A stretch of 64,000 nt of DNA from Cyclobacteriaceae bacterium. GTDB lineage: Bacteria; Bacteroidota; Bacteroidia; Cytophagales; Cyclobacteriaceae. Positions within the stretch are counted from its first letter, which is position 1. Each line of letters opens with the position of its first letter. Positions 1-8,734 of the stretch are shown one piece after another. The translations under genes and the position numbers were made by a program. The stretch spans positions 1 through 64,000 of the forward strand of contig JAGQYI010000063.1 in assembly GCA_020436165.1 (NCBI GenBank), read 5' to 3'. The notes under the pieces were generated by a model. That model made no database searches and was not told the DNA's origin. It saw only the letters and a program-made list of their open reading frames with translations.

Positions 1-271
1 CTTGTCGGGGCTACTTTTTCTTATCTTATTAATTCTTTTTATTTTCTTTTAAAAACTTTGGTTCCTACTGTAAAAGGTTCGTCAAAGTATTTTTAATTTA
101 CTAATATGTTTTCTTAAGACATTTTCTAACCCTTCAATTAGTTTCATAATAAAATATTATTCTTTTGTTATCTTATTAATAATATTTTTTATCTTTTGTT
201 TGCTTATTTTTTATTTGTTTTCTAGTTTAGAATGAATTATTGAAGCAAACTATTAATTAAAAAGTCTTATT
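1..271. other. AT-rich leader region without a gene
   Basis: This stretch is strongly AT-rich and holds no convincing reading frame or RNA gene. The only structure I can support is the candidate promoter at 199-230 described separately. The window edge cuts any upstream gene. Confidence 0.6.
199..230 (+). promoter_or_regulatory. Candidate promoter of first PKD lipoprotein
   Basis: TTTG at 199-202, a 20-base spacer, and TAGTTTAG at 223-230 resemble the Bacteroidota -33/-7 layout (TTTG, about 19 bases, TAnnTTTG). The -33 part lies inside TTTTGTTTGCTT (194-205), a 12-mer also found at the same distance before the paralogous lipoprotein gene at 19991. That shared context is the main reason to trust it. 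Confidence 0.45.
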
Positions 272-1198
272 ATGAAAGGGAAACGTTTACTTAGTCTATT
301 CAAGGTGTTAGCAATTGGTATGCTACCCGTGTTTTTTTTAGCGTGCAGCAAAAAAGAAACTCCAGTTCCTGCGCCTGTTGCCAGTTTTGATTACACAATT
401 GATGGCAAAACGGTTACAATTACCAACAAATCCACAAATGCGGTTGATTATTCATGGGATTTTGGAGATGGGGGTACTTCAACAGATGAATCACCATCTC
501 ATACCTACGATGCTAATGGGGGTTACATTATTAAACTTACTGCCACGAACGAATCAGGAAGCGATGATTCGGAAGTTGCAGTTGAGATTATAAATATTGT
601 TATTGATGGCAGTTTTGCTGATTGGGATGATGTACCAGCTGCTGCAACTTATACAGAAGGAGAAGGAGGAACTATTTTGGAAGTTAAATTTGAAAACCTT
701 GCGAAAAATAAATTGTTTGTTTATGTTAAAACAACAGACGCTTCCACGGATTTTATTGACTTATTTATAAATGCAGATGAGAACGCTTCTACTGGTTTTG
801 ATTCATGGCAATACCCGCTTACCAAAGGATGGGATATACTTTATGAGGGTTATGTTGCTACTCAGACAACACCTGCCGATCCGTTCTTCGGTAATTACGA
901 TGATGCAGCCGCGGCCGATGCTGGTTCTCAAACTGCGTGGGTTTGGCATCAACTGACACCCGCCTCAACATTTGTTGTGATGGCAAATGCAGGGGCTGTA
1001 TCTGGAGGAATGGCTTATGAATTCTCCTTTGATATGAGTGAAATACCTGCATCCTATACTATAGGTAGCACACTTGATATATTTATTAATGATGTGGATG
1101 CACCTGATGGAGTTGGTTCCGATTGGGCCAATATTGGTAATTTTCCTGCTCCAATTGGGGAAGAAACTTCAGCTGCGTTTACTTATACTTTAAAATAG
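272..1198 (+). CDS. PKD-domain surface lipoprotein, SusE/F-like position
   Basis: A 308-residue predicted lipoprotein: hydrophobic signal ending in FFLAC with the lipidated Cys at 25, followed by Lys-rich residues. Residues about 35-107 form a PKD domain (YSWDFGDGGTSTDESPSHTY is diagnostic). The rest, from about 108, begins IDGSFADWDD and is a beta-rich domain also seen in the paralogue at 19991 and twice in the secreted protein at 1271. Family knowledge: PKD lipoproteins near SusCD often bind glycans on the cell surface. Inference: a surface glycan-binding protein of this locus; ligand unknown. A clear terminator follows, so it is probably transcribed alone from the promoter at 199-230. Confidence 0.75.
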   Translation: MKGKRLLSLFKVLAIGMLPVFFLACSKKETPVPAPVASFDYTIDGKTVTITNKSTNAVDYSWDFGDGGTSTDESPSHTYDANGGYIIKLTATNESGSDDSEVAVEIINIVIDGSFADWDDVPAAATYTEGEGGTILEVKFENLAKNKLFVYVKTTDASTDFIDLFINADENASTGFDSWQYPLTKGWDILYEGYVATQTTPADPFFGNYDDAAAADAGSQTAWVWHQLTPASTFVVMANAGAVSGGMAYEFSFDMSEIPASYTIGSTLDIFINDVDAPDGVGSDWANIGNFPAPIGEETSAAFTYTLK

Positions 1199-1219
1199 AT
1201 ATTTATATATATTAAATTT

Positions 1220-1256
1220 CAAAGCCCGGTTTCAAGCCGGGCTTTGTTTTATTTAA
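1220..1256 (+). terminator. Rho-independent terminator
   Basis: CAAAGCCCGG (1220-1229) pairs perfectly with CCGGGCTTTG (1237-1246) across a 7-base loop and is followed by TTTTATTT. It ends the PKD lipoprotein gene and separates it from the gene at 1271. Confidence 0.85.
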
Positions 1257-1270
1257 CTTAAATTGGGATT

Positions 1271-4200
1271 ATGAAAAAAGGTATTGCTTTTTCCTTGGCT
1301 TTTTCATTGCTGAGCACATTTTGTATAGCTCAAACTACCATTAATTATGATCCTGATCTTTCTAACATACCCAATCCCGAAAGAGGATTCTACCATCATA
1401 CAGAAACCCATTCAAACAATTATACTTTTCTTAACTCAGAAACGCTGGCCTCGTACAGAAACGATGGAATAACGCTTATTCTAAGAGTATTTTACCTTGA
1501 GGCATTTAAGGAAGGTGCTATTTCAAACACGTACCTTGAAAATATGCAAAAGGATTTTTTGGAGGCTAGAAAAGCGGGCGTAAAAGTGGTGGTTAGATTT
1601 GCTTATACCAGTAAATCCACCGCACCATATGGAGATGCCCCGTTGGATATTGTTTTACAACATATTTCTCAACTACAACCTGTACTAAGATCAAATTCAG
1701 ATGTTATTGCTTTATTCCAGGCTGGTTTTATTGGTGCGTGGGGAGAATGGTATTACACAGATTATTTTTCAAATATTGTTGGCTCTCCCAATGCAGAAGA
1801 TTGGATAAACAGAAGAGCATTGGTCAATGCGTTTTTGGAAGCCGTTCCGGAAAACCGGATGATTCAGGTTAGAACTCCTAAAATAAAAATGTCTTTGCTT
1901 GAAGATGAAACGCCCATCGCAGAGGCAGATGCGTATAACGGTACTGCAAAAGCAAGACTTGCGCATCACAATGATTGTTTTGTTGCTTCTGAGACAGATT
2001 ATGGAACCTACGTAGACATACCAACTGAAAAAGCTTATTTAGAAGCTGAAACCAAATACCTTGTAATGGGGGGCGAGACATGTAATTTAGCTGATCCTTA
2101 CTCATATTGTCCTAATGCCGTATCTGAGTTGGAGCGCTTTCATTGGTCATTTTTAAATATTGATTACAACCAGACAGTATTAAATGTTTGGAAAGAAGAT
2201 GCATGCTTTGAAGAGGTGCAGCTAAATCTTGGATATAGGTATCGTTTGGTTGATGCAACCGTAACTTCAGAAGCCAGGCCTGGAGACAAGTTTAGTGTAA
2301 ATGTAAATTTGGTAAACGATGGGTGGTCGAATGTATATAATGAGCGAAAGTTTGAATTTGTTTTGATCAACAATACAACGAATAAGGAGTACTATTTTGA
2401 AACAAGCGAAGACCCAAGACTTTGGTCAATTGACAACTCCAATGCTGTTAACCTTACGGTTGGAATTCCTGGTGATATTGAGCCTGGTGATTATTCTGTT
2501 TTTATTAATCTTCCGGACCCCGAACCTTCATTGTATGGAAATCCCAACTATTCAATAAGATTAGCCAATACTGATATGTGGAATAGCCAACATGGCTACA
2601 ATGATCTGGGTATTGATTTAAATATTTCAACAAGTAATTCTGGAAACACGTACACTGGAGATGATTTTTTCCAGGAAAGAATGACTTCAACATCAGAACC
2701 AAGCGAAATAATAGTAGATGGAGGTTCCAGTGATTGGGGAACTATTACTTCATCATTCGAGTCAATGGGTAATTTGTATGCAAAGTCTATAAAACTTTAC
2801 AATAGCGCTGATAGCCTTTATTTTTTAATTGAAGGTCAAAATTTAAATGATGCTTACCAAATTTTTCTGGATCTGGATCAATCCGCTACAACCGGGTATC
2901 ATGCATGGCAATGGACCAATAACGGGGCCGATCTTTTAATCGAAAATGGCATTCTATACGATTACAGTGGAACAGGTAATGCGTGGGGCTGGACCGTTAA
3001 TGGCAATAGTAATTCGGTAAAGAACTCAGATGTTATTGAATTAGGAATACCCTTGTCACTTTTAGATGGACATGCCGAGATCAATTTTGCTTTTGTTAGT
3101 GACCCCAACAACACTATTGATGATAATTATCTTCCTGATCAAAACTCAGACTTTCTCACTTACAGATTATTTCTTTCTATGAATAGAGAACTTTTTAGCG
3201 GGCAGGACCAAAATAAGCTACTCTTGTATTGGGGGAAAACAGAGGAGGGTGTGATTAGAACAATTGAGCGCTCTGAAAATGCAAGTAATTATACCATTAT
3301 AGCAACAATTGATGGAAGTGTAGACTCTTATACAGATTACGATGTATCGGGTGGAATAGACTATTCGTATCGATATTATTTACGAAAGGGAGAGCAAATT
3401 TCTCAATACTCTTCTGGTGTTACTGTAAGCACAAATGATGGAAGGGACAGATATTATAATATTGTTATTGATGGACTTGATAACGATTGGTTTGCAATAC
3501 CACCTTTGGCAACACAGCAATTGAATAATAAAGCCTATTTCATACGATCACAGTGGGGTAGTGCCAAGGCAAATTTCATTTTCTCGTCAGTAGGGGTTGA
3601 CAGTTATGCAATTTTTATGGATACAGATGCGAACGGGTCCACGGGTGGTTCAACTTACGAGGGTGCATCCAATGGTGGTTATGATTATCTTATAAAGGAT
3701 GGTGATCTTTTTAAGTATAATTCTGGCAATTGGGAATCAACAGGAAACACGGTAGAAGAAGTTAAAACATCCCATCTGGATGAGCTGAGCATACCTCTTT
3801 CGAATCTTGACAACCTGGGTGATAATGCGCTCATTAATATGAATATATTTTTGGTAAATGGAATAGATACGGCCTATTTACCATCCAAAGAATTTTATGC
3901 TGCTTATGTTAGAACTTTGCCTTCTGCCGTACCTGAATCTTTCAGCATTCGCAAATCGGAGGAACTTCCTAAAAGCAGATTAATACTTACCTGGACCAAA
4001 TGCTATGATTGTGATGGCTATATACTAGAAAGATCACTTGATGGCATTGATTTTAATGAAATTACTTCTTTGGATGCGGAAGAAGATCTTTACCGTGATG
4101 ACAATTTAGAAGATGAAACCACTTATTTCTACCGTATGTACTCATATACGGATATTGGACCCTCTGGGTACACTGACATAGTATCAGAAACTACAGGAGA

Positions 4201-4474
4201 AGAAGTCCTTGGCTTTAGAAGTGAGCTTGAAGGAATGATTCAAACTTATCCCAATCCTGTTGGAAATATGCTGACGATAAAAACCGAATTGTATCCTGGA
4301 GTTTATCAGGTGCGAATTATGCAACCTGATGGAAGGGTTGTTAAAGATATGTCATTGAAAATTAGTGGTAATAATGCCTCCTTTTCACTGGATGGAATTG
4401 AGAATGGAGTTTACATACTTGTAGTGACAAAGGAGGATATCAATTACCAAACACGATTTTTGAAACTTAATTAA
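1271..4474 (+). CDS. Secreted DUF4874/DUF4832 protein with T9SS sorting domain
   Basis: A 1067-residue exported protein. Signal peptide ends near CIAQ (residue 21). Residues about 25-185 match the DUF4874 type (SNIPNPERGFYHH start) and about 190-410 the DUF4832 type, which together make a TIM-barrel-like unit. GAWGEW places a Glu at 159 and MGGET a Glu at 269, positions that look like a glycosidase acid pair. Two domains starting IIVDGGSSDW (about 477) and IVIDGLDNDW (about 737) resemble the C-terminal half of the PKD lipoproteins; Fn3-like segments follow, and residues about 985-1067 (TYPNPVGN motif) form a T9SS type A sorting domain. Role inferred: secreted glycan-binding or glycan-cleaving enzyme of this locus. 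The family has no activity that I can name with certainty. Confidence 0.7.
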   Translation: MKKGIAFSLAFSLLSTFCIAQTTINYDPDLSNIPNPERGFYHHTETHSNNYTFLNSETLASYRNDGITLILRVFYLEAFKEGAISNTYLENMQKDFLEARKAGVKVVVRFAYTSKSTAPYGDAPLDIVLQHISQLQPVLRSNSDVIALFQAGFIGAWGEWYYTDYFSNIVGSPNAEDWINRRALVNAFLEAVPENRMIQVRTPKIKMSLLEDETPIAEADAYNGTAKARLAHHNDCFVASETDYGTYVDIPTEKAYLEAETKYLVMGGETCNLADPYSYCPNAVSELERFHWSFLNIDYNQTVLNVWKEDACFEEVQLNLGYRYRLVDATVTSEARPGDKFSVNVNLVNDGWSNVYNERKFEFVLINNTTNKEYYFETSEDPRLWSIDNSNAVNLTVGIPGDIEPGDYSVFINLPDPEPSLYGNPNYSIRLANTDMWNSQHGYNDLGIDLNISTSNSGNTYTGDDFFQERMTSTSEPSEIIVDGGSSDWGTITSSFESMGNLYAKSIKLYNSADSLYFLIEGQNLNDAYQIFLDLDQSATTGYHAWQWTNNGADLLIENGILYDYSGTGNAWGWTVNGNSNSVKNSDVIELGIPLSLLDGHAEINFAFVSDPNNTIDDNYLPDQNSDFLTYRLFLSMNRELFSGQDQNKLLLYWGKTEEGVIRTIERSENASNYTIIATIDGSVDSYTDYDVSGGIDYSYRYYLRKGEQISQYSSGVTVSTNDGRDRYYNIVIDGLDNDWFAIPPLATQQLNNKAYFIRSQWGSAKANFIFSSVGVDSYAIFMDTDANGSTGGSTYEGASNGGYDYLIKDGDLFKYNSGNWESTGNTVEEVKTSHLDELSIPLSNLDNLGDNALINMNIFLVNGIDTAYLPSKEFYAAYVRTLPSAVPESFSIRKSEELPKSRLILTWTKCYDCDGYILERSLDGIDFNEITSLDAEEDLYRDDNLEDETTYFYRMYSYTDIGPSGYTDIVSETTGEEVLGFRSELEGMIQTYPNPVGNMLTIKTELYPGVYQVRIMQPDGRVVKDMSLKISGNNASFSLDGIENGVYILVVTKEDINYQTRFLKLN

Positions 4475-4498
4475 TAGTAAAATTGGCCGTTTTTTGGC

Positions 4499-5500
4499 CT
4501 ATTGAGGTAGTTTGTACCATTTCATTGCATTTTCAAAGTAGACTTTTTTAATAACCTCATCAGGTAACTTCAGGCCGTTGAACACACCTGTCACTTTCGG
4601 AGCACTCATTGTATCTTTAGTTGTAAAGAACCTCCAATGCATCTGGTATTTGGCTTCCATTGTTTCAATAAGTTCTTTATCGGAAAGCGATCCATCGTCA
4701 ATTACGTCTGTGCCATAAATAATTCTATCCTGATACTTCAAAAAGAAGTTATAAACCTTTTGCCAATCGGTTTTGCATTGATGTTGCAAATGGCATATTC
4801 TTTCGGCCAGATCTACAGCTGCCAAAGGAAATTTATCTAAAAAGTCACCTATTTTATCTACATTCCACTCATGACTAGCCAAGTGTAAACCAACAAATCT
4901 CAGTTTTGGGTGTTTTTCAAGTCTTCTGTTTCTCGCTTCCAAATGATCCTTATATGCAGGCATTTCCGGGTGCAGGTACATATGATATTCGGGGTGTTCT
5001 TTAAAGTATGCCCTGTCCTGCTCTACTGTCATTTTTTCAATTGGCAACCAACAGTTTTTAGGTTCACCATTGTGTCCAAGAACAACTAAATCATTTTCTT
5101 CCAAATAATTAAAAATCGAATCGAATGAGTGATGATCAAGTCCAATGTAATTTTCATCTAAGTCGGTTACTTCCATTCCGATATTCTTCCAAACCTTAAC
5201 ACCAATAGCTCCGTTTGAAAATGATTTCTTTAATATACTAAGTACATCGGACTCCCAGTTTAATGATCCCCAGTTAGCCATTGGGAATGAGGCAACATAG
5301 TGTAATTGATTCCCAACTGCGTATTTTAATTTAAGAATTGTTTTCTCCTGGTCTTCTAAGGGTTTGAAAAAGGGTATATCGGTATTAATAGACAAGTATT
5401 TAATGTTGTTCTTGGCTCCATAATTGAGCAATGCCACTCGTTCATAATTGAAATGAACATGCGCATCTATTTTGGGTATATTCCAGTTTATATTTCCCAT
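4499..5500 (-). CDS. Cytosolic amidohydrolase-2 family TIM-barrel hydrolase
   Basis: A 333-residue protein without a signal peptide. Metal-ligand pattern of the amidohydrolase superfamily is visible: DAHVHF near the N terminus (HxH), LGHNGEP, GLHLASHEW, and a late Asp in IIYGTDV. It converges on the secreted DUF4832 gene and diverges from agaS. A related but exported protein is encoded at 8735, so the two may act on the same compound in different compartments. Members of this broad family hydrolyse lactones, decarboxylate aromatic acids or deacylate; I cannot choose among them. Given the missing GalNAc-6-phosphate deacetylase in an otherwise complete Aga-like pathway, a deacetylase role is worth testing, but this is inference only. 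Confidence 0.7.
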   Translation of the reverse strand: MGNINWNIPKIDAHVHFNYERVALLNYGAKNNIKYLSINTDIPFFKPLEDQEKTILKLKYAVGNQLHYVASFPMANWGSLNWESDVLSILKKSFSNGAIGVKVWKNIGMEVTDLDENYIGLDHHSFDSIFNYLEENDLVVLGHNGEPKNCWLPIEKMTVEQDRAYFKEHPEYHMYLHPEMPAYKDHLEARNRRLEKHPKLRFVGLHLASHEWNVDKIGDFLDKFPLAAVDLAERICHLQHQCKTDWQKVYNFFLKYQDRIIYGTDVIDDGSLSDKELIETMEAKYQMHWRFFTTKDTMSAPKVTGVFNGLKLPDEVIKKVYFENAMKWYKLPQ

Positions 5501-5625
5501 ATGACAAAATTGTTGATTTTAAACCATTGAAGTTTGATCAGATTAAAGTACTTCATGATGAATTGGTTTATCAATTTATTTTTCCAAACTTCATTTTAAC
5601 CCCTTCACACAACTAGTTAGCAGAA

Positions 5626-5640
5626 CTTTCTTTTCTTTCG
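5626..5640 (+). promoter_or_regulatory. Possible DeoR/AgaR-type operator before agaS
   Basis: CTTTCTTTTCTTTCG shows TTTC units at roughly 5-base period. E. coli AgaR operators are known to contain repeated CTTTC-like pentamers, and this window encodes a DeoR-family regulator at 21064. Similar runs occur at 19918-19942 and 22916-22938. In AT-rich DNA such T-rich runs can arise by chance. Confidence 0.3.
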
Positions 5641-5694
5641 ATAAATATATAAAAAAGAAACTATATATAAGTTTAATATAAAATAATGAAAGAT

Positions 5695-5725
5695 ATTGAA
5701 GGTATATATAATTACATTATATTTG
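5695..5725 (+). promoter_or_regulatory. Candidate promoter of the agaS operon
   Basis: ATTG at 5695-5698, 19 bases, then TATATTTG at 5718-5725, an exact TAnnTTTG -7 box. The agaS start at 5767 lies about 40 bases downstream, giving a short leader. Confidence 0.5.
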
Positions 5726-5766
5726 ATAAGCATAAATCGAGTTGAATAATAAGTTATAATAAGAAG

Positions 5767-6921
5767 ATGAGTGTACTTGGATATAGCGAACAGGAGCTAT
5801 TGTCTTTGGGAGGATATCATACAGCTGTTGAAATAGCGCAACAACCAAATGTTTGGAAAAAGGTATGGGAAACTGTTTTTGAGAGAAAGAATGATATAAA
5901 ATTCTTTTTGAATGAAGCTGTTAACAAAGCACATAGTATAATTTTAACTGGAGCAGGAACAAGTGCTTTCATTGGGCTCTCTTTAAAGGGAGTTTTTGGT
6001 AACAGCACTGGCCTTATAACTGAATCTATTTCAACCACAGATCTGGTTTCACACCCAACCCATTATTTGCTAAAAAACCATCCCATTCTTCTTATATCAT
6101 TTGCCAGGTCGGGTGATAGCCCAGAAAGCAAAGCTGTTTTGAAGCTGGCAGATAAATATAGCCAGGAGTGTTATCATTTAATAATTACTTGTAATCCTAA
6201 TGGCGAGCTTGCCAAAGGAACTACCAAGAATGGTAAGTTCGTTTTTCTTTTGCCAGAGGAGGCCAATGACCAGAGCCTGGCTATGACAAGCAGCTACTCA
6301 GGTATGCTTTTAGCAGGTATGCTTATAGCCAAAATAAATGAGATTGAATCACTAAAGCCACAGGTTGATTTGTTGGTAACGTACGGCAGAAATTTGCTTG
6401 ACCAATCTGATAGGATCAAACAACTTGCCGGTTTGAATTTTAAAAGAGCAGTCTTTCTTGGCTCAGGACCACAATATGGAACCGCCAAGGAATCCCATCT
6501 TAAATTGCAAGAGCTTACAGATGGAAGAGTAATATGCAAACATGATTCCTACCTTGGATTCAGACATGGTCCCAAAGCGGTTATTGATAACTCAACTTTA
6601 GTTGTATATCTATTGTCTAATGAACCTTACGTTCAGAAATACGAAAAGGATCTGGTTAGTTCGATGCATAATGATAAGAGAGCAATGTGTGAAGTAGCAA
6701 TAATGGAGAGAGAAATTGAAGGAATTAATATAGGTGAAAGCTTTGTAATGAATACAGGAGGTGGAAAACTAGATGAAGAAATGCTACCTGTATGTGCAAT
6801 AATCCCTGCTCAATTGTTTGGGTTTCACAAATCGGTTGCATTAGGGTTGCTTCCTGATAAGCCTTCTGCAAGTGGGGCCATTTCAAGAGTGGTAGAAGGA
6901 GTGAAAATATATGACCTTTAG
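5767..6921 (+). CDS. agaS: Galactosamine-6-phosphate deaminase/isomerase, AgaS-like
   Basis: A 384-residue cytosolic protein with two SIS domains. It matches the AgaS family along its length: ILTGAGTSAFIG, TTDLVSHPTHYL, LISFARSGDSPESKA, CYHLIITCN, AMTSSYSG, GFRHGPKAV and the C-terminal DKPSASGAISRVVEGV. AgaS converts galactosamine-6-phosphate to tagatose-6-phosphate plus ammonia in the GalNAc/galactosamine pathway. It is the first gene of a plus-strand operon, with a sugar kinase 43 bases downstream and a tagatose-type aldolase after that, which supports the assignment. The ATG at 5767 sits about 40 bases after a good promoter. A ketose/aldose isomerase acting on another hexosamine phosphate is the main alternative. 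Confidence 0.88.
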   Translation: MSVLGYSEQELLSLGGYHTAVEIAQQPNVWKKVWETVFERKNDIKFFLNEAVNKAHSIILTGAGTSAFIGLSLKGVFGNSTGLITESISTTDLVSHPTHYLLKNHPILLISFARSGDSPESKAVLKLADKYSQECYHLIITCNPNGELAKGTTKNGKFVFLLPEEANDQSLAMTSSYSGMLLAGMLIAKINEIESLKPQVDLLVTYGRNLLDQSDRIKQLAGLNFKRAVFLGSGPQYGTAKESHLKLQELTDGRVICKHDSYLGFRHGPKAVIDNSTLVVYLLSNEPYVQKYEKDLVSSMHNDKRAMCEVAIMEREIEGINIGESFVMNTGGGKLDEEMLPVCAIIPAQLFGFHKSVALGLLPDKPSASGAISRVVEGVKIYDL

Positions 6922-6964
6922 AATCGATTTTTTGAACTAGATTACCAAGGTAAACAAACGAAAT

Positions 6965-7909
6965 ATGAAAGAGTTTGATGTGTTGGTTGTAGGGGAGCTT
7001 AATGTTGATATAATTCTTGATAGAATTAATGGGTTTCCCGAAATAGGAAAGGAAATTTTATCAGAAAAGTTAACGGTTACCCTTGGAAGCAGTTCCGCAA
7101 TTTTTGCCAGCAATTTGAGCACCCTTGGTGCTAAAGTTGCCTTTTTGGGAAAAATAGGTAAGGATAGTCATGCGGAGTTGGTTAAATCAACACTAAAGGC
7201 AAAAAATGTGAATGTTGAAAATGTTATTGAAACCTCTGAATTCAATACCGGTGTAACAGTTGTTCTTAATTACGATACAGACCGCGCCAATGTTACCTAC
7301 CCGGGCGCTATGGATCATTTGAGCCTGGATGATATTACTGATGTTATTTTGAGCAAAGCCAAACATTTGCATTTAAGTTCTGTTTTTATGCAACCCGGTT
7401 TAAAACCAGGTGTAACGGAACTATTTAAACGAGCTAAAAAACTTGGTTTGACAACATCCCTGGATCCTCAGTGGGATCCATCTGAAAAATGGGAGTTGAA
7501 TATCAAAGAGCTGCTACCTCTAATAGATATTTTCCTTCCCAACATAAAAGAATTTCAATTTATTACTAAGGCATCAAGTATCGATCAAGGTATTGAAAAA
7601 GTGAAGGATTTTGCCAATGCAATTGTGATCAAGGATGGGGTTAATGGAGCACATTTATGGAATAACAATAAGCTTGTAACCAAAGAGGCCTATCTGAATA
7701 GCAAAGTGGCAGATTGCATTGGTGCGGGCGATAGTTTTGATGCTGGCTTTATCAGTCAATTTATAAAAGGAGTTCCTCTTGAAAACTGTTTGCAATATGG
7801 CAACGTTTCTGGGGCAGTAAATACAACAAAAAGAGGTGGAACAACGGCATTCAGTTCTTTAGAAGATTTTAAAGAAATAGCTAATCGAAAATTTTCTGTT
7901 AAACTATAA
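6965..7909 (+). CDS. PfkB-family sugar kinase, ribokinase-like
   Basis: A 314-residue cytosolic kinase. N-terminal signature VVGELNVDIILD and C-terminal PfkB signature CIGAGDSFDAGF with the catalytic Asp in GAGDSFD are clear. Sequence style is ribokinase-like (takes an unphosphorylated sugar) rather than the FruK/LacC style of the second kinase at 22941. Its stop overlaps the aldolase start (TAATG at 7907), so the two are translationally coupled. Inference: it phosphorylates the imported sugar, possibly galactosamine or GalNAc, ahead of AgaS. It could instead be a tagatose-6-phosphate kinase. Confidence 0.82.
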   Translation: MKEFDVLVVGELNVDIILDRINGFPEIGKEILSEKLTVTLGSSSAIFASNLSTLGAKVAFLGKIGKDSHAELVKSTLKAKNVNVENVIETSEFNTGVTVVLNYDTDRANVTYPGAMDHLSLDDITDVILSKAKHLHLSSVFMQPGLKPGVTELFKRAKKLGLTTSLDPQWDPSEKWELNIKELLPLIDIFLPNIKEFQFITKASSIDQGIEKVKDFANAIVIKDGVNGAHLWNNNKLVTKEAYLNSKVADCIGAGDSFDAGFISQFIKGVPLENCLQYGNVSGAVNTTKRGGTTAFSSLEDFKEIANRKFSVKL

Positions 7910-8724
7910 TGAAATTACAAGATCAACTCGCGCTAAACAAGAAAGAGAAAAAGGCACTACTGGCAACGAATTTCTATAATTATGAAACATTAGCTGCCGT
8001 TTTAACAGCAGCAAAAAGACTAAACACCTCACTTATTCTTCAGCTTTCAGAAAGCTCCATCCATTACATGGGCCTTGAAGTGGCTAAAAGTTTAGCTGAT
8101 AGTGCCCGAAGTCAATTTGGAGTTAATGCATGGCTTCATCTGGACCACGGGCAGGACATAAACTTAATCAAACAATGCATTGATATTGGGTTTGATTCGG
8201 TAATGATTGATGCAAGCGAAAAGCCGTTTGAGGAGAACATAAAAGTAACATCTGAAATTGTGGAATATGCCTCAAAAAAGAACATTAACGTGGAAGCTGA
8301 ACTGGGCTATGTGGCCAAGCTTGGACAGGCACAAGAAATGGTGTATACACAACCTGATGAAGCACGTGAGTTTGTAGAACGAACAGGCGTAAATGCATTA
8401 GCAATTGCGGTTGGCTCTGCGCATGGATTCTATAAAGAGATGCCTAAACTCCAGCTAAATTTAATTGAAGAAATTAACAATGCTACAACAGCAGCTTTGG
8501 TGCTACATGGTAGCTCAGGTATACCTCACGATCAGGTAAAGGAGTCTATAAAAAGAGGTATTACAAAAATTAATCTGGCTACAGAAATAAAGAATATTTT
8601 CATGAAAAGCCTACAGCAGATACTTGCCAATAATGAAGAAATAGATCTAAGAAAAGTCTTTCCAAGGGCTACGGCAAGTGCCACTCAATTAGTAACCGAA
8701 AAGCTTAAAATGATAAATTTTTAA
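7909..8724 (+). CDS. Class II ketose-bisphosphate aldolase, KbaY/GatY-type
   Basis: A 271-residue protein of the zinc-dependent class II aldolase family. Diagnostic stretches are AWLHLDHGQD (catalytic Asp and first zinc His), DSVMIDASEKPFEEN, VEAELGYV, AIAVGSAHGFY (zinc His), LVLHGSSGIP (zinc His) and ITKINLATEI. Length and motifs fit tagatose-1,6-bisphosphate aldolases such as KbaY, GatY and AgaY, which yield dihydroxyacetone phosphate and glyceraldehyde-3-phosphate. The start codon overlaps the kinase stop. Together with AgaS and two PfkB kinases it completes the lower galactosamine route. Fructose-1,6-bisphosphate specificity cannot be excluded from sequence alone. Confidence 0.85.
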   Translation: MKLQDQLALNKKEKKALLATNFYNYETLAAVLTAAKRLNTSLILQLSESSIHYMGLEVAKSLADSARSQFGVNAWLHLDHGQDINLIKQCIDIGFDSVMIDASEKPFEENIKVTSEIVEYASKKNINVEAELGYVAKLGQAQEMVYTQPDEAREFVERTGVNALAIAVGSAHGFYKEMPKLQLNLIEEINNATTAALVLHGSSGIPHDQVKESIKRGITKINLATEIKNIFMKSLQQILANNEEIDLRKVFPRATASATQLVTEKLKMINF

Positions 8725-8734
8725 TGTAACAAAC

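Noticed and set aside
4485..4499. Terminator between the convergent genes at 4474 and 4499
   Set aside because: GGCC/GGCC arms of only 4 bases around a T run; too weak to call.
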